A DNA stretch of 64,000 bases from contig JAGXRG010000012.1 in the NCBI GenBank assembly GCA_018335935.1, forward strand, positions 62,001 to 126,000, in the 5' to 3' direction. The first letter of the stretch is position 1. Each line of letters starts with the position of its first letter. Below the pieces are notes generated by a model. The model worked only from the letters and a program-made list of their open reading frames with translations. It was not told where the DNA came from and did no database searches. This stretch comes from Chitinophagaceae bacterium. Its GTDB lineage: Bacteria; Bacteroidota; Bacteroidia; Chitinophagales; Chitinophagaceae. This document shows positions 24,790 to 33,599 of the stretch, one piece after another. Both the position numbers and the translations under genes were made by a program.

Positions 24790-24894
24790 ATGAAAGTTGC
24801 ATTAATAAAAGTACCAGTTAATAATTCTTATAATTCATTAAAAAAGCAACTTCCCTTTTTGGAAAAAGTTGCAGGGAAAAAAAATCATACTTAA
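24790..24894 (+). CDS. possible small protein of 34 residues between fabG and its terminator
   Basis: An ATG-started frame of 34 codons (MKVALIKVPVNNSYNS at the N terminus, ending KKNHT) lies 41 bases after the fabG stop and its TAA abuts a strong terminator hairpin. The codon choice resembles that of neighbours and the peptide is basic and without a membrane segment. Its end coinciding with the hairpin suggests a real last gene of the fabG transcript, but it is short enough to be chance. A weaker hairpin (GCAACTT 24846-24852 with AAGTTGC 24866-24872) lies inside it. Confidence 0.35.
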   Translation: MKVALIKVPVNNSYNSLKKQLPFLEKVAGKKNHT

Positions 24895-24932
24895 ACCTTG
24901 TTGGTATTCACCTCACCAACAAGGTTTTTTAA
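24894..24932 (+). terminator. strong intrinsic terminator after fabG and the small frame
   Basis: A 12-bp perfect stem AACCTTGTTGGT (24894-24905) with ACCAACAAGGTT (24915-24926), 9-base loop, followed by TTTT and AATTT. Confidence 0.9.
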
Positions 24933-25024
24933 TTTCCTGCTTAAATTGATAACACTAACAACTAAACATTTGAATTGTTATTCAATTTCAGTAGGTAAAG
25001 ACATTATCAGGAACATAATTTTCA

Positions 25025-25372
25025 TTATTTTATTAAAGTACTTGAATCATATACCATAATTAGATATTTTGAATTTGGAACGCCAGACAAATCAGAATAA
25101 AAAAAACCACTATTAGTTTTCCCTTCTTTTAAATAAACTAATGTTTCAATCCTGAAATCATGCTTATTTAATAAAATGTTATTCTTTTTTATATTAATTA
25201 TGGAATAACTATTCACATCAATTTTATCTACTGTAAATTGTTTATTTTGTATTAAAACTATTAGATGATTAATAGGGTTATTACTCTTATTTTTTATTAT
25301 TATTTCTACTTCATCATTTTCACAAGAAGTTAATACAGCTGTTAAAATCATTAATAATAATAGTTGTTTCAT
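25025..25372 (-). CDS. small lipoprotein of unknown function
   Basis: A 115-residue lipoprotein: signal peptide with lipobox LTSC (MKQLLLLMILTAVLTSCEND). The mature part is a single beta-rich domain (VEIIIKNKSNNPINHLIVLIQNKQFTV, YSIINIKKNNILLNKHDF). I do not recognise the family. It lies 3 bases downstream of the frameshifted DUF6973-like lipoprotein gene, so the two are probably one transcript and may act together. Confidence 0.75.
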   Translation of the reverse strand: MKQLLLLMILTAVLTSCENDEVEIIIKNKSNNPINHLIVLIQNKQFTVDKIDVNSYSIINIKKNNILLNKHDFRIETLVYLKEGKTNSGFFYSDLSGVPNSKYLIMVYDSSTLIK

Positions 25373-25375
25373 ATG

Positions 25376-27039
25376 TTATTGATTAGTTGCTATGAGTTGA
25401 GTGGCAGAAGATATACCATGACGACCTAATTGAAAATTACCATTTATATGCCAGAAATCATTATTCACTCCATTACTACCTAACAGGGGTGTAGGCTCTA
25501 CAGGCTTCAAATATCTTAATTCTCCATTTGTAAGTTTCGTTAACACATCAGATGAAAGCAATGAATTTGGTGTTAAAATTGGAAAGATTACATCTCCAAC
25601 TATATGTCCAATAGCATTATTCCACAAATCCATATCTTTTTCTTTTTGTAATTGAGTTGGTACTTCACTTTCATGTGCATCAGAAAAAAGTTTAGCAATA
25701 TTTTCAAGAGTTACTGGGTCTAACCCTAAATCTCTTCTGTTTAATGCGTTAAAAAAAGCATGCCGAAAAGCATCACTCTTATCATTTAAACCATTTTTTC
25801 CAAATAAATTTATAGTTTCTTGTTCAACTACTAATTTATTTTTGCTTATAATGTATGCGTGAACCGGATATTGCTTTACCAAAGCTTTTTCAGCATTATT
25901 CAATCTATCATATTGACCATTTTGATCTTCTTCTAAATCAAAATTGATGTTATTTGAGTTGTTTAACCAAACATCATCTTCCCACCACACTGAACTTGTA
26001 TTACCAGTAATATAATGTTGTTGTAAAAAAGAATTATAATCGGGATCGGTCATAGCTTTATTTATATGATAATTACTTATAATTATAGCTTGTAATAAAG
26101 GTATTGTTGTTCGTTGAATATAACCAGCTAACTCATGAACTCTATCTGGGTTTTGATTTAACCAAGCTGCTTGTGTATCATTTAAACCAAGTGTAGTTTT
26201 CAAATACTTAACAGTACTACTCCAACCGTTTACATTTCCTCCTAAACCAATCCACCATCCATAAAGGTTTGGGTTATAGCCAGGGTGAATTGCTCCTCCA
26301 TATCCACCTCCCCAAGAACCTCCAGTGCCAAATAAATAGTTATCCCAGCCAGAAAAATAATTTATATAATATATACTAAAACTATTCAATGATGATGAAG
26401 GGGCTGCATGTGATTCAGTTATTATTAAGGAATCATTTTTTATTGTTAAATAACGATCGACTATTTCATTAGAATTTAATATATTAAATAATCTTTCATC
26501 TATTACTTTAAAATAAAAATGACCAATTGCTTTATATTCCAAAAAAGTACTTACAATGGCAATATCTTCAGCATCAATTTCTGTTTCAGGTTTATTAAAG
26601 CCATAAAGTGCATAATCTTTATCTTCATAAAGTTTTATTATAACACTATCAATAAATATTTTACAAGCTAAAAAGCCATCTACTTCATTAGAATTGGGTT
26701 GAGAAAGTGGAACAAAACTATTTCATACTCTTCATCACTCTCTGTTCTGTTAGCAAAATTGTTTTTAGGTTTTCGAATTTCTGTAGCTGACCAAATTGGG
26801 TATCCTACTCTATTGGCAAGGTCTGTAATAAAATGGGCTTCTTTATTATCTCTTTTAATTTTATCTGATATTTTTTGCAACACTGGGTTTTGCCCTTGTG
26901 GAATAAATGTGAATTTTTCAAGAATTTCTTTTTCAGTTAAATTGTTTTGGTTTACTCCTATGTCTAGTTTCTTACAAGATTGAGTTACTGCCACAAAAAG
27001 TAGTATAGAAAAGAGCGTTTTAATATTTAATTTTATCAT
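25376..27039 (-). pseudogene. lipoprotein with DUF6973-like domain, interrupted by a one-base frameshift
   Basis: Two frames read together as one gene of about 554 residues if one base is restored. The N-terminal part (27039 down to about 26716) is a lipoprotein start with lipobox QSC and KKLDIGVNQN. The rest continues in the -1 frame (FVPLSQPNSNEVDGF onward), through a Gly/Trp-rich middle (GTGGSWGGGYGGA) to a domain near the C terminus with SDAFRHAFFNALNRRD, FSDAHESE and DMDLWNNAIGH, which I take as DUF6973-like. The switch point lies at a T4 run on the coding strand (26714-26717 on the plus strand); T5 would give EIVFVPLS. Either a true pseudogene, an assembly error, or an inactive contingency state. 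Domain function is unknown. Confidence 0.8.
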
Positions 27040-27156
27040 AATTAATTTTTGGGTTTGTAAAAAAGTGTTTTAATAAGAATAACCAAAAATTATGGGGCTC
27101 TTTCATTACTAAATAAAGTAAATAAATTATTGTAGCTTAGTAAGTTTGTCTTTAAG

Positions 27157-27254
27157 TATGCTGTATGCTGTATGCTGTATGCTGTATGCTGTATGATGTA
27201 TGATGTATGATGCATGATGTATGCTGCATGATGCATGATGTATGATGTATGATG
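27157..27254. repeat. 14 tandem copies of a 7-base unit, in a 441-base non-coding gap
   Basis: Units read TATGCTG (copies 1-5 and 10), TATGATG (6-8, 13, 14) and CATGATG (9, 11, 12). The array spans 98 bases with no indels. It lies 118 bases upstream of the start of the minus-strand DUF6973-like lipoprotein gene (27039). The rest of the gap 27040-27480 holds only AT-rich simple sequence, including AATTTTGAATTATGAATTTT-like wording near 27402-27453 and CACCCAACATCCAACATC near 27457-27474; I see no gene or RNA in it. Confidence 0.95.
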
Positions 27255-27480
27255 TATTAAAAGTACAACTCATAAGAATATTTAGTTATTTATAAAACCA
27301 AATTAAGAATTTAATTTTATATGGTAAATTAATTTTCTATTGGCTAAGGTAAATTTTTATCACCTCTTCATAGTATCTCTTACTATTAAGGTAGGGTGCA
27401 ATATTTAATTTTGAATTATGAATTTTGAATTATTGATTATTAATTATTAATTCTAACACCCAACATCCAACATCAAACAG

Positions 27481-28218
27481 TTATAAAAGCACTGCTGCTA
27501 AAGCATAATCTGCCACTAAAATTAAAATACAACTTACTACAACTGCACTGGTGCTGGCCCTACCAATTTCAAGTGCCCCACCTTTTACATTGTAACCATA
27601 ATAGGCAGCAATACTGCTAATGATAAAAGCAAATGTGTATGCTTTGTACAAAGCAAAATTAATATTGTAAAAATTTATATTATGGCGTAAGCCTTCATCA
27701 AAAATATCTGTAGCTATTACACCTGTCATTGCACCTGCTTGTCTTCCTCCCCAAATACCTAAAACAAAAGATAAAACCACTAAACAAGGAATAACAATTA
27801 ATGAAGCCAAAATTTTAGGCATAATTAAATAATTCTTGGTATTTATACCCATGATTTCTTGAGCATCTATTTGCTCTGAAACACGCATATTGCCTAATTC
27901 AGAAGCTATTTTACTGCCTACCACTCCAGCTAAAACAATACAAATTACCGTAGGTGATAATTCTAATATCATACTATCCCGAACAATTACTGCAATAGTG
28001 GTTTGTGGAACTAAAGGGGTTACTAATTGATAAGCTGTTTGAATGGTTGTTACAGCTCCTAAAAAAAGAGAAATAATAATTACAATAGGTAATGACCCTA
28101 CACCAATTTCTGAACATTGATGCATTAGTTCTTTCCAATAAATTTTCCAGTTTTCTGGTTTGGTAAACATCCCCTTCAGCATCATTAAGTAGGCTCCAAA
28201 ATGAGTAAAAAATTTCAT
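27481..28218 (-). CDS. mlaE: MlaE family ABC transporter permease
   Basis: Inner-membrane permease of the Mla/Ttg2/Mce-type phospholipid transporter, which moves lipids between inner and outer membrane. The 245 residues show the family hallmark regions: SLPIVIIISLFLGAVTTIQTAYQL, LSPTVICIVLAGVVGSKIASELGNMRVSEQIDA (the EQ-loop-like coupling motif) and GIWGGRQAGAMTGV. About five or six membrane segments. The ATPase MlaF and the Mce protein MlaD, usually adjacent downstream in Bacteroidota, are not here. Upstream on the same strand is a TPR lipoprotein, 16 bases away. Confidence 0.92.
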   Translation of the reverse strand: MKFFTHFGAYLMMLKGMFTKPENWKIYWKELMHQCSEIGVGSLPIVIIISLFLGAVTTIQTAYQLVTPLVPQTTIAVIVRDSMILELSPTVICIVLAGVVGSKIASELGNMRVSEQIDAQEIMGINTKNYLIMPKILASLIVIPCLVVLSFVLGIWGGRQAGAMTGVIATDIFDEGLRHNINFYNINFALYKAYTFAFIISSIAAYYGYNVKGGALEIGRASTSAVVVSCILILVADYALAAVLL

Positions 28219-28234
28219 GATAATTATTTTAAAT

Positions 28235-29050
28235 TTACTTACTGTTAATTCTATTAATGGCTTCTGAGGCTTCTTTTAATTGATCGTTAAACACTAAAGC
28301 TTTTTGATAGTTTTTTAGAGCTTCATTTTTTTTATTTAAAGTCTCATAAATTTTTCCTATCCAATAATAGCCATCGGCCGAAGTTTGATTCATTGCTACT
28401 AATTGCTGAAACACTTTCAAAGCAGCATCCAACTTCTTATTATTGTAAAGTAAGTATCCTTTTTCTATATATGCATCATCAAAATGAAAATCTTTTTCAA
28501 TACATTGATTGAAATGATTAATGGCATTATTCAAATCATTCAATTTTGAATAATAAACGCCTACAAAAAAGTTGGCTTGTGCATCATAACTTCCATCTGG
28601 ATGCATTTTCATCAATTGATTACAAATAGAAATTGTTTTTTGATTTTTGGTTTCTGAATAAAGATTTGCAAGCTCCATTAATGAAATGGGGTTTGGATAA
28701 ATTCTTGCAGCATAATGAAATGCTTTTATAGCACTTGGTGTATCTTCAAGTACTTTACAAAGCTGGCCACGCTTTAACCAATATTCATTATTTAAACTAT
28801 CCTTTGATATGAGCTTATCTAAATGCTCTAAAGCCTTTGATTGAAAGCCCAAGCTATCTAATTGCTGTACTAATTCTAATTGCATATTAATATTACTAGA
28901 ATCTCTTTTTATCTCATTCACTATTTGTTGTAATGATTCAGGCAAATCAACAACGGGCTTATTTAGTGTTTTAGCTAAATCATCTTTCTGATCATCTTTA
29001 CAAGCAAAACAAAAAAAGATTATTGTTGTTATGAAAAATATTCTTTTCAT
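28235..29050 (-). CDS. TPR-repeat lipoprotein
   Basis: A 271-residue exported lipoprotein (MKRIFFITTIIFFCFACKDD, lipobox FAC). I choose the Met at 29050 because it gives a proper lipoprotein signal peptide; a Met eight codons earlier does not. The mature chain has about five tetratricopeptide repeats between residues 60 and 270, e.g. SKALEHLDKLISKDSLNNEYW, YSKLNDLNNAINHFNQCIEK and YETLNKKNEALKNYQKALVF. TPRs mediate protein contacts. The start lies 2 bases after the stop of the YgjV-like gene and mlaE follows, so it is within an operon. Partner not known. Confidence 0.85.
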   Translation of the reverse strand: MKRIFFITTIIFFCFACKDDQKDDLAKTLNKPVVDLPESLQQIVNEIKRDSSNINMQLELVQQLDSLGFQSKALEHLDKLISKDSLNNEYWLKRGQLCKVLEDTPSAIKAFHYAARIYPNPISLMELANLYSETKNQKTISICNQLMKMHPDGSYDAQANFFVGVYYSKLNDLNNAINHFNQCIEKDFHFDDAYIEKGYLLYNNKKLDAALKVFQQLVAMNQTSADGYYWIGKIYETLNKKNEALKNYQKALVFNDQLKEASEAINRINSK

Positions 29051-29052
29051 GA

Positions 29053-29673
29053 TTAAATAGATTTTATCCAACATTCTTTTCCTTCAATAAGTTCTTTTGT
29101 AAAGCCTACAACTTTTAAAAATTGCAAATGTGAAGGATTGAAAACAGATTCATAGACTAACTTTTTTATACCATGAGATTTTAAAGTATTTGCTTCTCTT
29201 TCTATAATAAACTTAGTTACTTTATAATCTCTATATTGAGGAACGGTATAATTTACTTTCATAATAGCATCACCATTATCTTTTACCACAGCAACAAACA
29301 TATTGGCAATAGCAATATCTCTTAAAACCACATAGCTGATTTGCTTTTGAACAACTTTATCAAAAACAAAATCAGGAAAATAATTTTTAATGTCGTTGGA
29401 GTAATAGTTTAAAAACTTTTGTACAATTCTATTTTCGGGTAAAATAGGTACAAATAAAAACTGTTCTTCAATTCTGGTTAGCTTCCAAAGTTGATATACA
29501 TTTATCACTAACAAAATACCATTTGCCAGCATTACAGGAAATGCATTAACTAGAAATCCATAAACTATAAAAGTTAAACAACCTAAAGAACTAAATATTC
29601 TAAATTTAAAACTATTACTAACAATAAGTGAAATAGCCAAAAAAGTAGAAGCCAAATATCCAATCCAATCCAT
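29053..29673 (-). CDS. YgjV-like membrane protein fused to an acetyltransferase-like domain
   Basis: A 206-residue protein in two parts. Residues 1-70 form three hydrophobic segments of the YgjV/Imp type (DWIGYLASTFLAISLIVSN, LGCLTFIVYGFLVNAFPVMLANGILLVINVYQLWKL). Residues 95-206 look like a GNAT domain: a beta-strand IANMFVAVVKDNGDAIMKVNYTVPQYRDYKVTKFI, helix with EANTLKSHGIKKLVYESV, and the closing NPSHLQFLKVVGFTKE. The classic R/Q-x-x-G-x-G/A acetyl-CoA loop is not clear, so activity is uncertain. It is co-directional with the TPR gene, 2 bases apart. Confidence 0.7.
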   Translation of the reverse strand: MDWIGYLASTFLAISLIVSNSFKFRIFSSLGCLTFIVYGFLVNAFPVMLANGILLVINVYQLWKLTRIEEQFLFVPILPENRIVQKFLNYYSNDIKNYFPDFVFDKVVQKQISYVVLRDIAIANMFVAVVKDNGDAIMKVNYTVPQYRDYKVTKFIIEREANTLKSHGIKKLVYESVFNPSHLQFLKVVGFTKELIEGKECWIKSI

Positions 29674-29733
29674 ATAATCTTTTGTGCAAATGTAACTACT
29701 AAGTAAAGTATTGAATTAGTATCATTCTAAATC

Positions 29734-30702
29734 TTAACTTTTTTGTGAGGACTGAGCTCTATATAGTCTATCATTAATAGCCACACCAAGTCCTTCATTA
29801 GGGAATATTTCTGTTAAAATTAAATTGTAATCTTTTTCATCTAAAATTCTCATAACATGAAATAAATTTTGTGCAGCAATTTGTAAACTACCTTCTTTAG
29901 ATAAAATATATTGATCTTGATCTGCAATATTGGGATATTGTTTTTTGAAAGAAATAATTGCAATCTTCTTAGATGAATGTTGTTGCAATAGCTCTTGAAT
30001 GTTGCCTTGAATTAAATCAGTAGTTGTAGCATAATGACTTTTTAATTGGCCAGATGTTGTTGGATTTTTTTCTGTCTTTTTTCTGATTAATTTTATTCCA
30101 ATAACATTTTCAATTTCTTCAATAGCTAGTCCGCCTACTCTATGTAAAATCACCTGCTCATTTTCTACTTCAATAATAGTAGACTCAACGCCTACATTAC
30201 TATTTCCACCATCAAGTATATAGTGAATTTTGCCATTTAAACCATCGTATACATGCTTTGCTGTAACAGGACTCACATATCCAAAAGGGTTGGCACTTGG
30301 TGCTGCAATAGGAAAATCTAACTGTTGTAATAGAGATTTTGCAATGTGATGTTGAGGAACTCTAATTGCAACTTTTGTAGAGCCTGCTGTTACTATACCT
30401 GGCACTAGCTCTTTTTTAGGCAGTAATAAGGTTAAAGGACCTGGCATAAAACAACTTGCCAGCTTTCTACTAATTTCATCCATCTCAGCATATAAATCAA
30501 TTTCATCAATTGAACTTACATGAACTATTAATGGATTGAAAAAAGGTCTTTGCTTGGCTTCAAATATTTTCACAACAGCTTCTTCGCTCAAAGCATTTGC
30601 AGCTAAACCATAAACGGTTTCTGTAGGTATGGCTACAACTTCATTAGCATTTAATAAATCAATCGCCTTTCGAATATCTGTATCTATGATTGTTTTTAAC
30701 AT
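29734..30702 (-). CDS. L-threonylcarbamoyladenylate synthase, Sua5 type
   Basis: Makes threonylcarbamoyl-AMP from threonine, bicarbonate and ATP for the t6A37 modification of ANN-decoding tRNAs. The N-terminal YrdC domain has IPTETVYGLAANALS, KQRPFFNPLIVHV and IAAPSANPFGYVSPVTAKHV. Unlike the short TsaC, the 322-residue chain carries the extra C-terminal Sua5 domain (from about residue 205: TSGQLKSHYATTTDLI onward). It is followed on the same strand, after a 60-base gap, by the YgjV fusion gene and preceded by a GNAT gene 15 bases away. Confidence 0.92.
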   Translation of the reverse strand: MLKTIIDTDIRKAIDLLNANEVVAIPTETVYGLAANALSEEAVVKIFEAKQRPFFNPLIVHVSSIDEIDLYAEMDEISRKLASCFMPGPLTLLLPKKELVPGIVTAGSTKVAIRVPQHHIAKSLLQQLDFPIAAPSANPFGYVSPVTAKHVYDGLNGKIHYILDGGNSNVGVESTIIEVENEQVILHRVGGLAIEEIENVIGIKLIRKKTEKNPTTSGQLKSHYATTTDLIQGNIQELLQQHSSKKIAIISFKKQYPNIADQDQYILSKEGSLQIAAQNLFHVMRILDEKDYNLILTEIFPNEGLGVAINDRLYRAQSSQKS

Positions 30703-30717
30703 GAGCTAATCAAACTA

Positions 30718-31236
30718 TTATTTCAACTTTTTCCAATACCAAATATCAGTTTGTGGAGTAGAACCAATGGGGAAAGGATGTTTTTCTCCGGTATCTTCAA
30801 ATCCATTTTTTTGATAGAATTTTTGAGCCCTGAAATTGTATTCCCAAACACCTAACCATGCCATTTCGTAATCATTCTCCTGAGCATATTGAAAATAAAA
30901 ATCTATTAATGCTTGTGCCACTCCTTTACCATGAAACTCTTTTAAAATGTATAATCTTTTTAGTTCGAGAGCCTTCCATTGTTTCATTTTTTCGAAGTTA
31001 GAATATTCTTCTTTAAATCTAATATAACCTACAGCAACACCATCAACTTCGGCAAAATAAAAATAATCATTAGCATCACTCAATTCAGAATTCACTTGTT
31101 CTATATTGTAATATTCATACAAAAATTCTTCCATATCTTTTTCAGTACAAGTACCAACAAATGTGTCGTAAAATGTTTTAGAAGCTAATGCACTTAAAGT
31201 TTCAGCATCTTTCAGTTCTACCCTTCTTATCAGCAT
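30718..31236 (-). CDS. GNAT family N-acetyltransferase
   Basis: A 172-residue acetyltransferase of the GNAT superfamily. The opening (MLIRRVELKDAETLSALASKTFYDTFVGTC) and the acetyl-CoA region (LKRLYILKEFHGKGVAQALIDFYF, with the R/Q-x-x-G-x-G/A motif FHGKGVA), then WLGVWEYNFRAQKFYQKNGFEDTGEK, are classic and resemble the spermidine/protease-adjacent PaiA-like subgroup. The substrate cannot be named. It ends 15 bases before the Sua5 gene. Confidence 0.88.
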   Translation of the reverse strand: MLIRRVELKDAETLSALASKTFYDTFVGTCTEKDMEEFLYEYYNIEQVNSELSDANDYFYFAEVDGVAVGYIRFKEEYSNFEKMKQWKALELKRLYILKEFHGKGVAQALIDFYFQYAQENDYEMAWLGVWEYNFRAQKFYQKNGFEDTGEKHPFPIGSTPQTDIWYWKKLK

Positions 31237-31265
31237 TTCATTTAAATTTTTGCAAAGAAAACTAA

Positions 31266-32192
31266 TTACACATGTTTTAATGGTAAAAATATTTCTGCAA
31301 TCATACAGCGTATACTTCCACCACCAACCATTTCAATAGTATTTACATTAACTGGCACTAATTGACCATGTTTTTGCAAGCTACTAATTTGTTGGACATG
31401 TAAACTTTTCATTGCAGTTTGAGATAAAACAATAATTGGGTTTCCTTCTCCATCTATTAATTCTATCATATTGCCGGCAAAATTTTTCACTTGATGAATA
31501 TCAATATCAATTATTTCTCTTCCACTCTTTTTCAATTCATAGATTAAGTTTTTTTTATCTTGTTCATCATGAATAGAAGATAAACAAACTACAGCAAAAT
31601 GAATTCCCAAACACATCATTACATTAGTATGATAGATTTCCTTTTTGTTTTCATCGAGAGCATAAAAAAAGATGGGCAAGTATTTTATGGTTTCACAGAA
31701 TTTATATAATACATCTTTATTAGTTCTTGGCGATAGACAGGCATAAGCTTTTTGATATTTCCTATCTAGTATAATGCTACCAGTTCCTTCTAAAAATTTA
31801 TTCTCTTCTTCAAAATAAGAAAGGTCAATTATTTTACTTATTTGATAAGATTGTTTCAGTTTCTCCAAAATATCTATTCTCTTTTCCAATCTTCTATTCT
31901 CAGCCATCATTGGATAAAGTATCACCTCTCCTCTTTCATGAAAAGAAACCCAATTATTAGGAAAAATGGCATCTGGTTTTTCAGGATGTAGTGTATCATC
32001 TATAACATTTACTGAAACTCCCTTTTGTTGAAGAATTTCAGCAACATGTTCAAATTCATGAATAGCATTTTCAAATAATTCTTGCTTATTTTCAACAGAT
32101 TGTACCTGAAAAGCATTCGTTTCTTTAGTTTGAACATTAAACTGAAAGCATAGAGGTTTAACAAGTAAAATATGATTTGTTGTTTGTTTCAT
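31266..32192 (-). CDS. ctlX: citrulline utilization hydrolase CtlX-like (amidinotransferase fold)
   Basis: A 308-residue member of the guanidine-modifying superfamily (arginine deiminase, dimethylarginine hydrolase), matching the CtlX group of citrulline hydrolases. Visible features: LLVKPLCFQFN, the FPNNWVSFHERGEVILYPMMAENRR block, LEGTGSIILDR with the conserved Glu and Asp, YHTNVMMCLG with the His, and the catalytic Cys near the end in GGGSIRCMIAEIFLP. It starts divergently from rplK, 245 bases away, and heads a run of minus-strand genes. Substrate (citrulline, arginine or another guanidino compound) is inferred from the family. Confidence 0.88.
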   Translation of the reverse strand: MKQTTNHILLVKPLCFQFNVQTKETNAFQVQSVENKQELFENAIHEFEHVAEILQQKGVSVNVIDDTLHPEKPDAIFPNNWVSFHERGEVILYPMMAENRRLEKRIDILEKLKQSYQISKIIDLSYFEEENKFLEGTGSIILDRKYQKAYACLSPRTNKDVLYKFCETIKYLPIFFYALDENKKEIYHTNVMMCLGIHFAVVCLSSIHDEQDKKNLIYELKKSGREIIDIDIHQVKNFAGNMIELIDGEGNPIIVLSQTAMKSLHVQQISSLQKHGQLVPVNVNTIEMVGGGSIRCMIAEIFLPLKHV

Positions 32193-32437
32193 ACAATTAT
32201 TTGTCTAAAATACGCATTTATTTTCGTAAGATTTTTGCTAAATCCGATAAGAACCCTACTTTTGCAATCCCAAAAAATAGTTCTTTTTAGTAAAAAGATG
32301 GATCTTGGGAGCAATTGCAATTTTAGATTTAAGAAATAAGATGTACCATTTTATTCTTTTCAAACGAATAAATAGTAGATCAAAAATCAATAAATCGTAA
32401 ATGAATTTTGCGTTATCACCAATTAAATCAAAAAAAA

Positions 32438-32881
32438 ATGGCAAAAGAAATCTCAGGCTATGTAAAGCTTCAGGTTAAAGGTGGACAGGCCAATCCTGCA
32501 CCTCCCGTTGGACCTGCATTAGGTTCTAAGGGTGTTAACATTATGGAGTTTTGCAAGCAATTTAATGCAAGAACACAAGATAAAATGGGTAAAGTTGTAC
32601 CTGTTTTAATTACTGTGTATTCTGATAAGTCTTTCGACTTTATCATCAAAACCGCTCCAGCAGCAATTCAATTAATGGAAGCTGCAAAAATTCAAAAAGG
32701 TAGTAAAGAAAGTAACCGTGTAAAAACCGGTAAAGTAACATGGGCTCAAGTTGAAGCAATTGCTTTAGACAAAATGCCAGATATGAATTGCTTTACTAAA
32801 GAAAGTGCCATGAAAATGGTTGCAGGTACTGCAAGAAGCCTAGGTTTAACCATTGATGGTGCTGCACCTTGGGAAAATTAA
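32438..32881 (+). CDS. rplK: 50S ribosomal protein uL11
   Basis: Ribosomal stalk-base protein that binds the GTPase centre of 23S rRNA. The 146-residue chain starts at the ATG at 32438 ([34 protein letters not shown]), with [12 protein letters not shown] and [13 protein letters not shown] at the C terminus. An earlier in-frame start would add 10 residues unlike any L11. It heads rplK-rplA-rplJ-rplL. nusG and secE, which normally precede it in Bacteroidota, are absent; a divergent ctlX gene is there instead. Confidence 0.97.
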   Translation: MAKEISGYVKLQVKGGQANPAPPVGPALGSKGVNIMEFCKQFNARTQDKMGKVVPVLITVYSDKSFDFIIKTAPAAIQLMEAAKIQKGSKESNRVKTGKVTWAQVEAIALDKMPDMNCFTKESAMKMVAGTARSLGLTIDGAAPWEN

Positions 32882-32906
32882 TTATTCACCTTAAAAATTT
32901 ATAACA

Positions 32907-33599
32907 ATGTCTTTAACAAAGAAAAGAAAAGTTGCAGAATCTAAGGTGGATAAGAATAAATCTTACTCATTAAAAGATGCATCTGCATTAGTAAAAGAAA
33001 TTAACTGCACAAAATTCGACAGCTCAGTTGATTTACATATCAGATTAGGAGTTGATCCTAAAAAAGCAGACCAACAAGTTCGTGGTACTGTAACCTTACC
33101 TCATGGTACAGGTAAAACAAAAAAAGTATTAGTATTATGTACTCCAGATAAAGAAGCTGATGCAAAAGCTGCAGGAGCTGATTATGTTGGATTAGATGAA
33201 TTTATCACTAAAATTGAAGGCGGTTGGGTAGATATCGATGTTATCGTAGCTACTCCTTCTGTTATGCCTAAAATTGGTAAACTTGGTAAAGTATTAGGAC
33301 CAAGAAACTTAATGCCAAACCCAAAAACTGGAACTGTAACTAATGATGTTGCAGCAGCAGTTAATGAAGTTAAAGGTGGTAAAATTGCTTTTAAAGTAGA
33401 TAAAACGGGTATTGTTCATGCTTCTATCGGACGTGTATCTTTCACTCCAGAAAAAATTGCTGAAAACAGTACTGAATTAATTAATGCAATCATTAAACTT
33501 AAACCAACTGCATCTAAAGGAACCTATATTAAAGGTTTATCTATGGCTAGCAGTATGAGCCCAGGTATTATGATTGAAACAAAAGGATTAATGAACTAA
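32907..33599 (+). CDS. rplA: 50S ribosomal protein uL1
   Basis: L1 stalk protein, 230 residues, and in many bacteria a repressor of its own operon through the message. Conserved parts are visible: [52 protein letters not shown]-like [15 protein letters not shown], and [12 protein letters not shown]. It follows rplK by 25 bases. A 59-base gap with a two-stem structure separates it from rplJ. Confidence 0.97.
   Translation: MSLTKKRKVAESKVDKNKSYSLKDASALVKEINCTKFDSSVDLHIRLGVDPKKADQQVRGTVTLPHGTGKTKKVLVLCTPDKEADAKAAGADYVGLDEFITKIEGGWVDIDVIVATPSVMPKIGKLGKVLGPRNLMPNPKTGTVTNDVAAAVNEVKGGKIAFKVDKTGIVHASIGRVSFTPEKIAENSTELINAIIKLKPTASKGTYIKGLSMASSMSPGIMIETKGLMN

Noticed and set aside
27157-27254. Heptamer array considered as a CRISPR
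   Set aside because: Repeats are contiguous without spacers and no cas genes are present.
32256-32444. 62-codon minus-strand frame overlapping the rplK start
   Set aside because: It covers the rplK upstream region and start, has no recognisable features and is rich in Phe/Ile/Lys as expected from AT-rich gap DNA.
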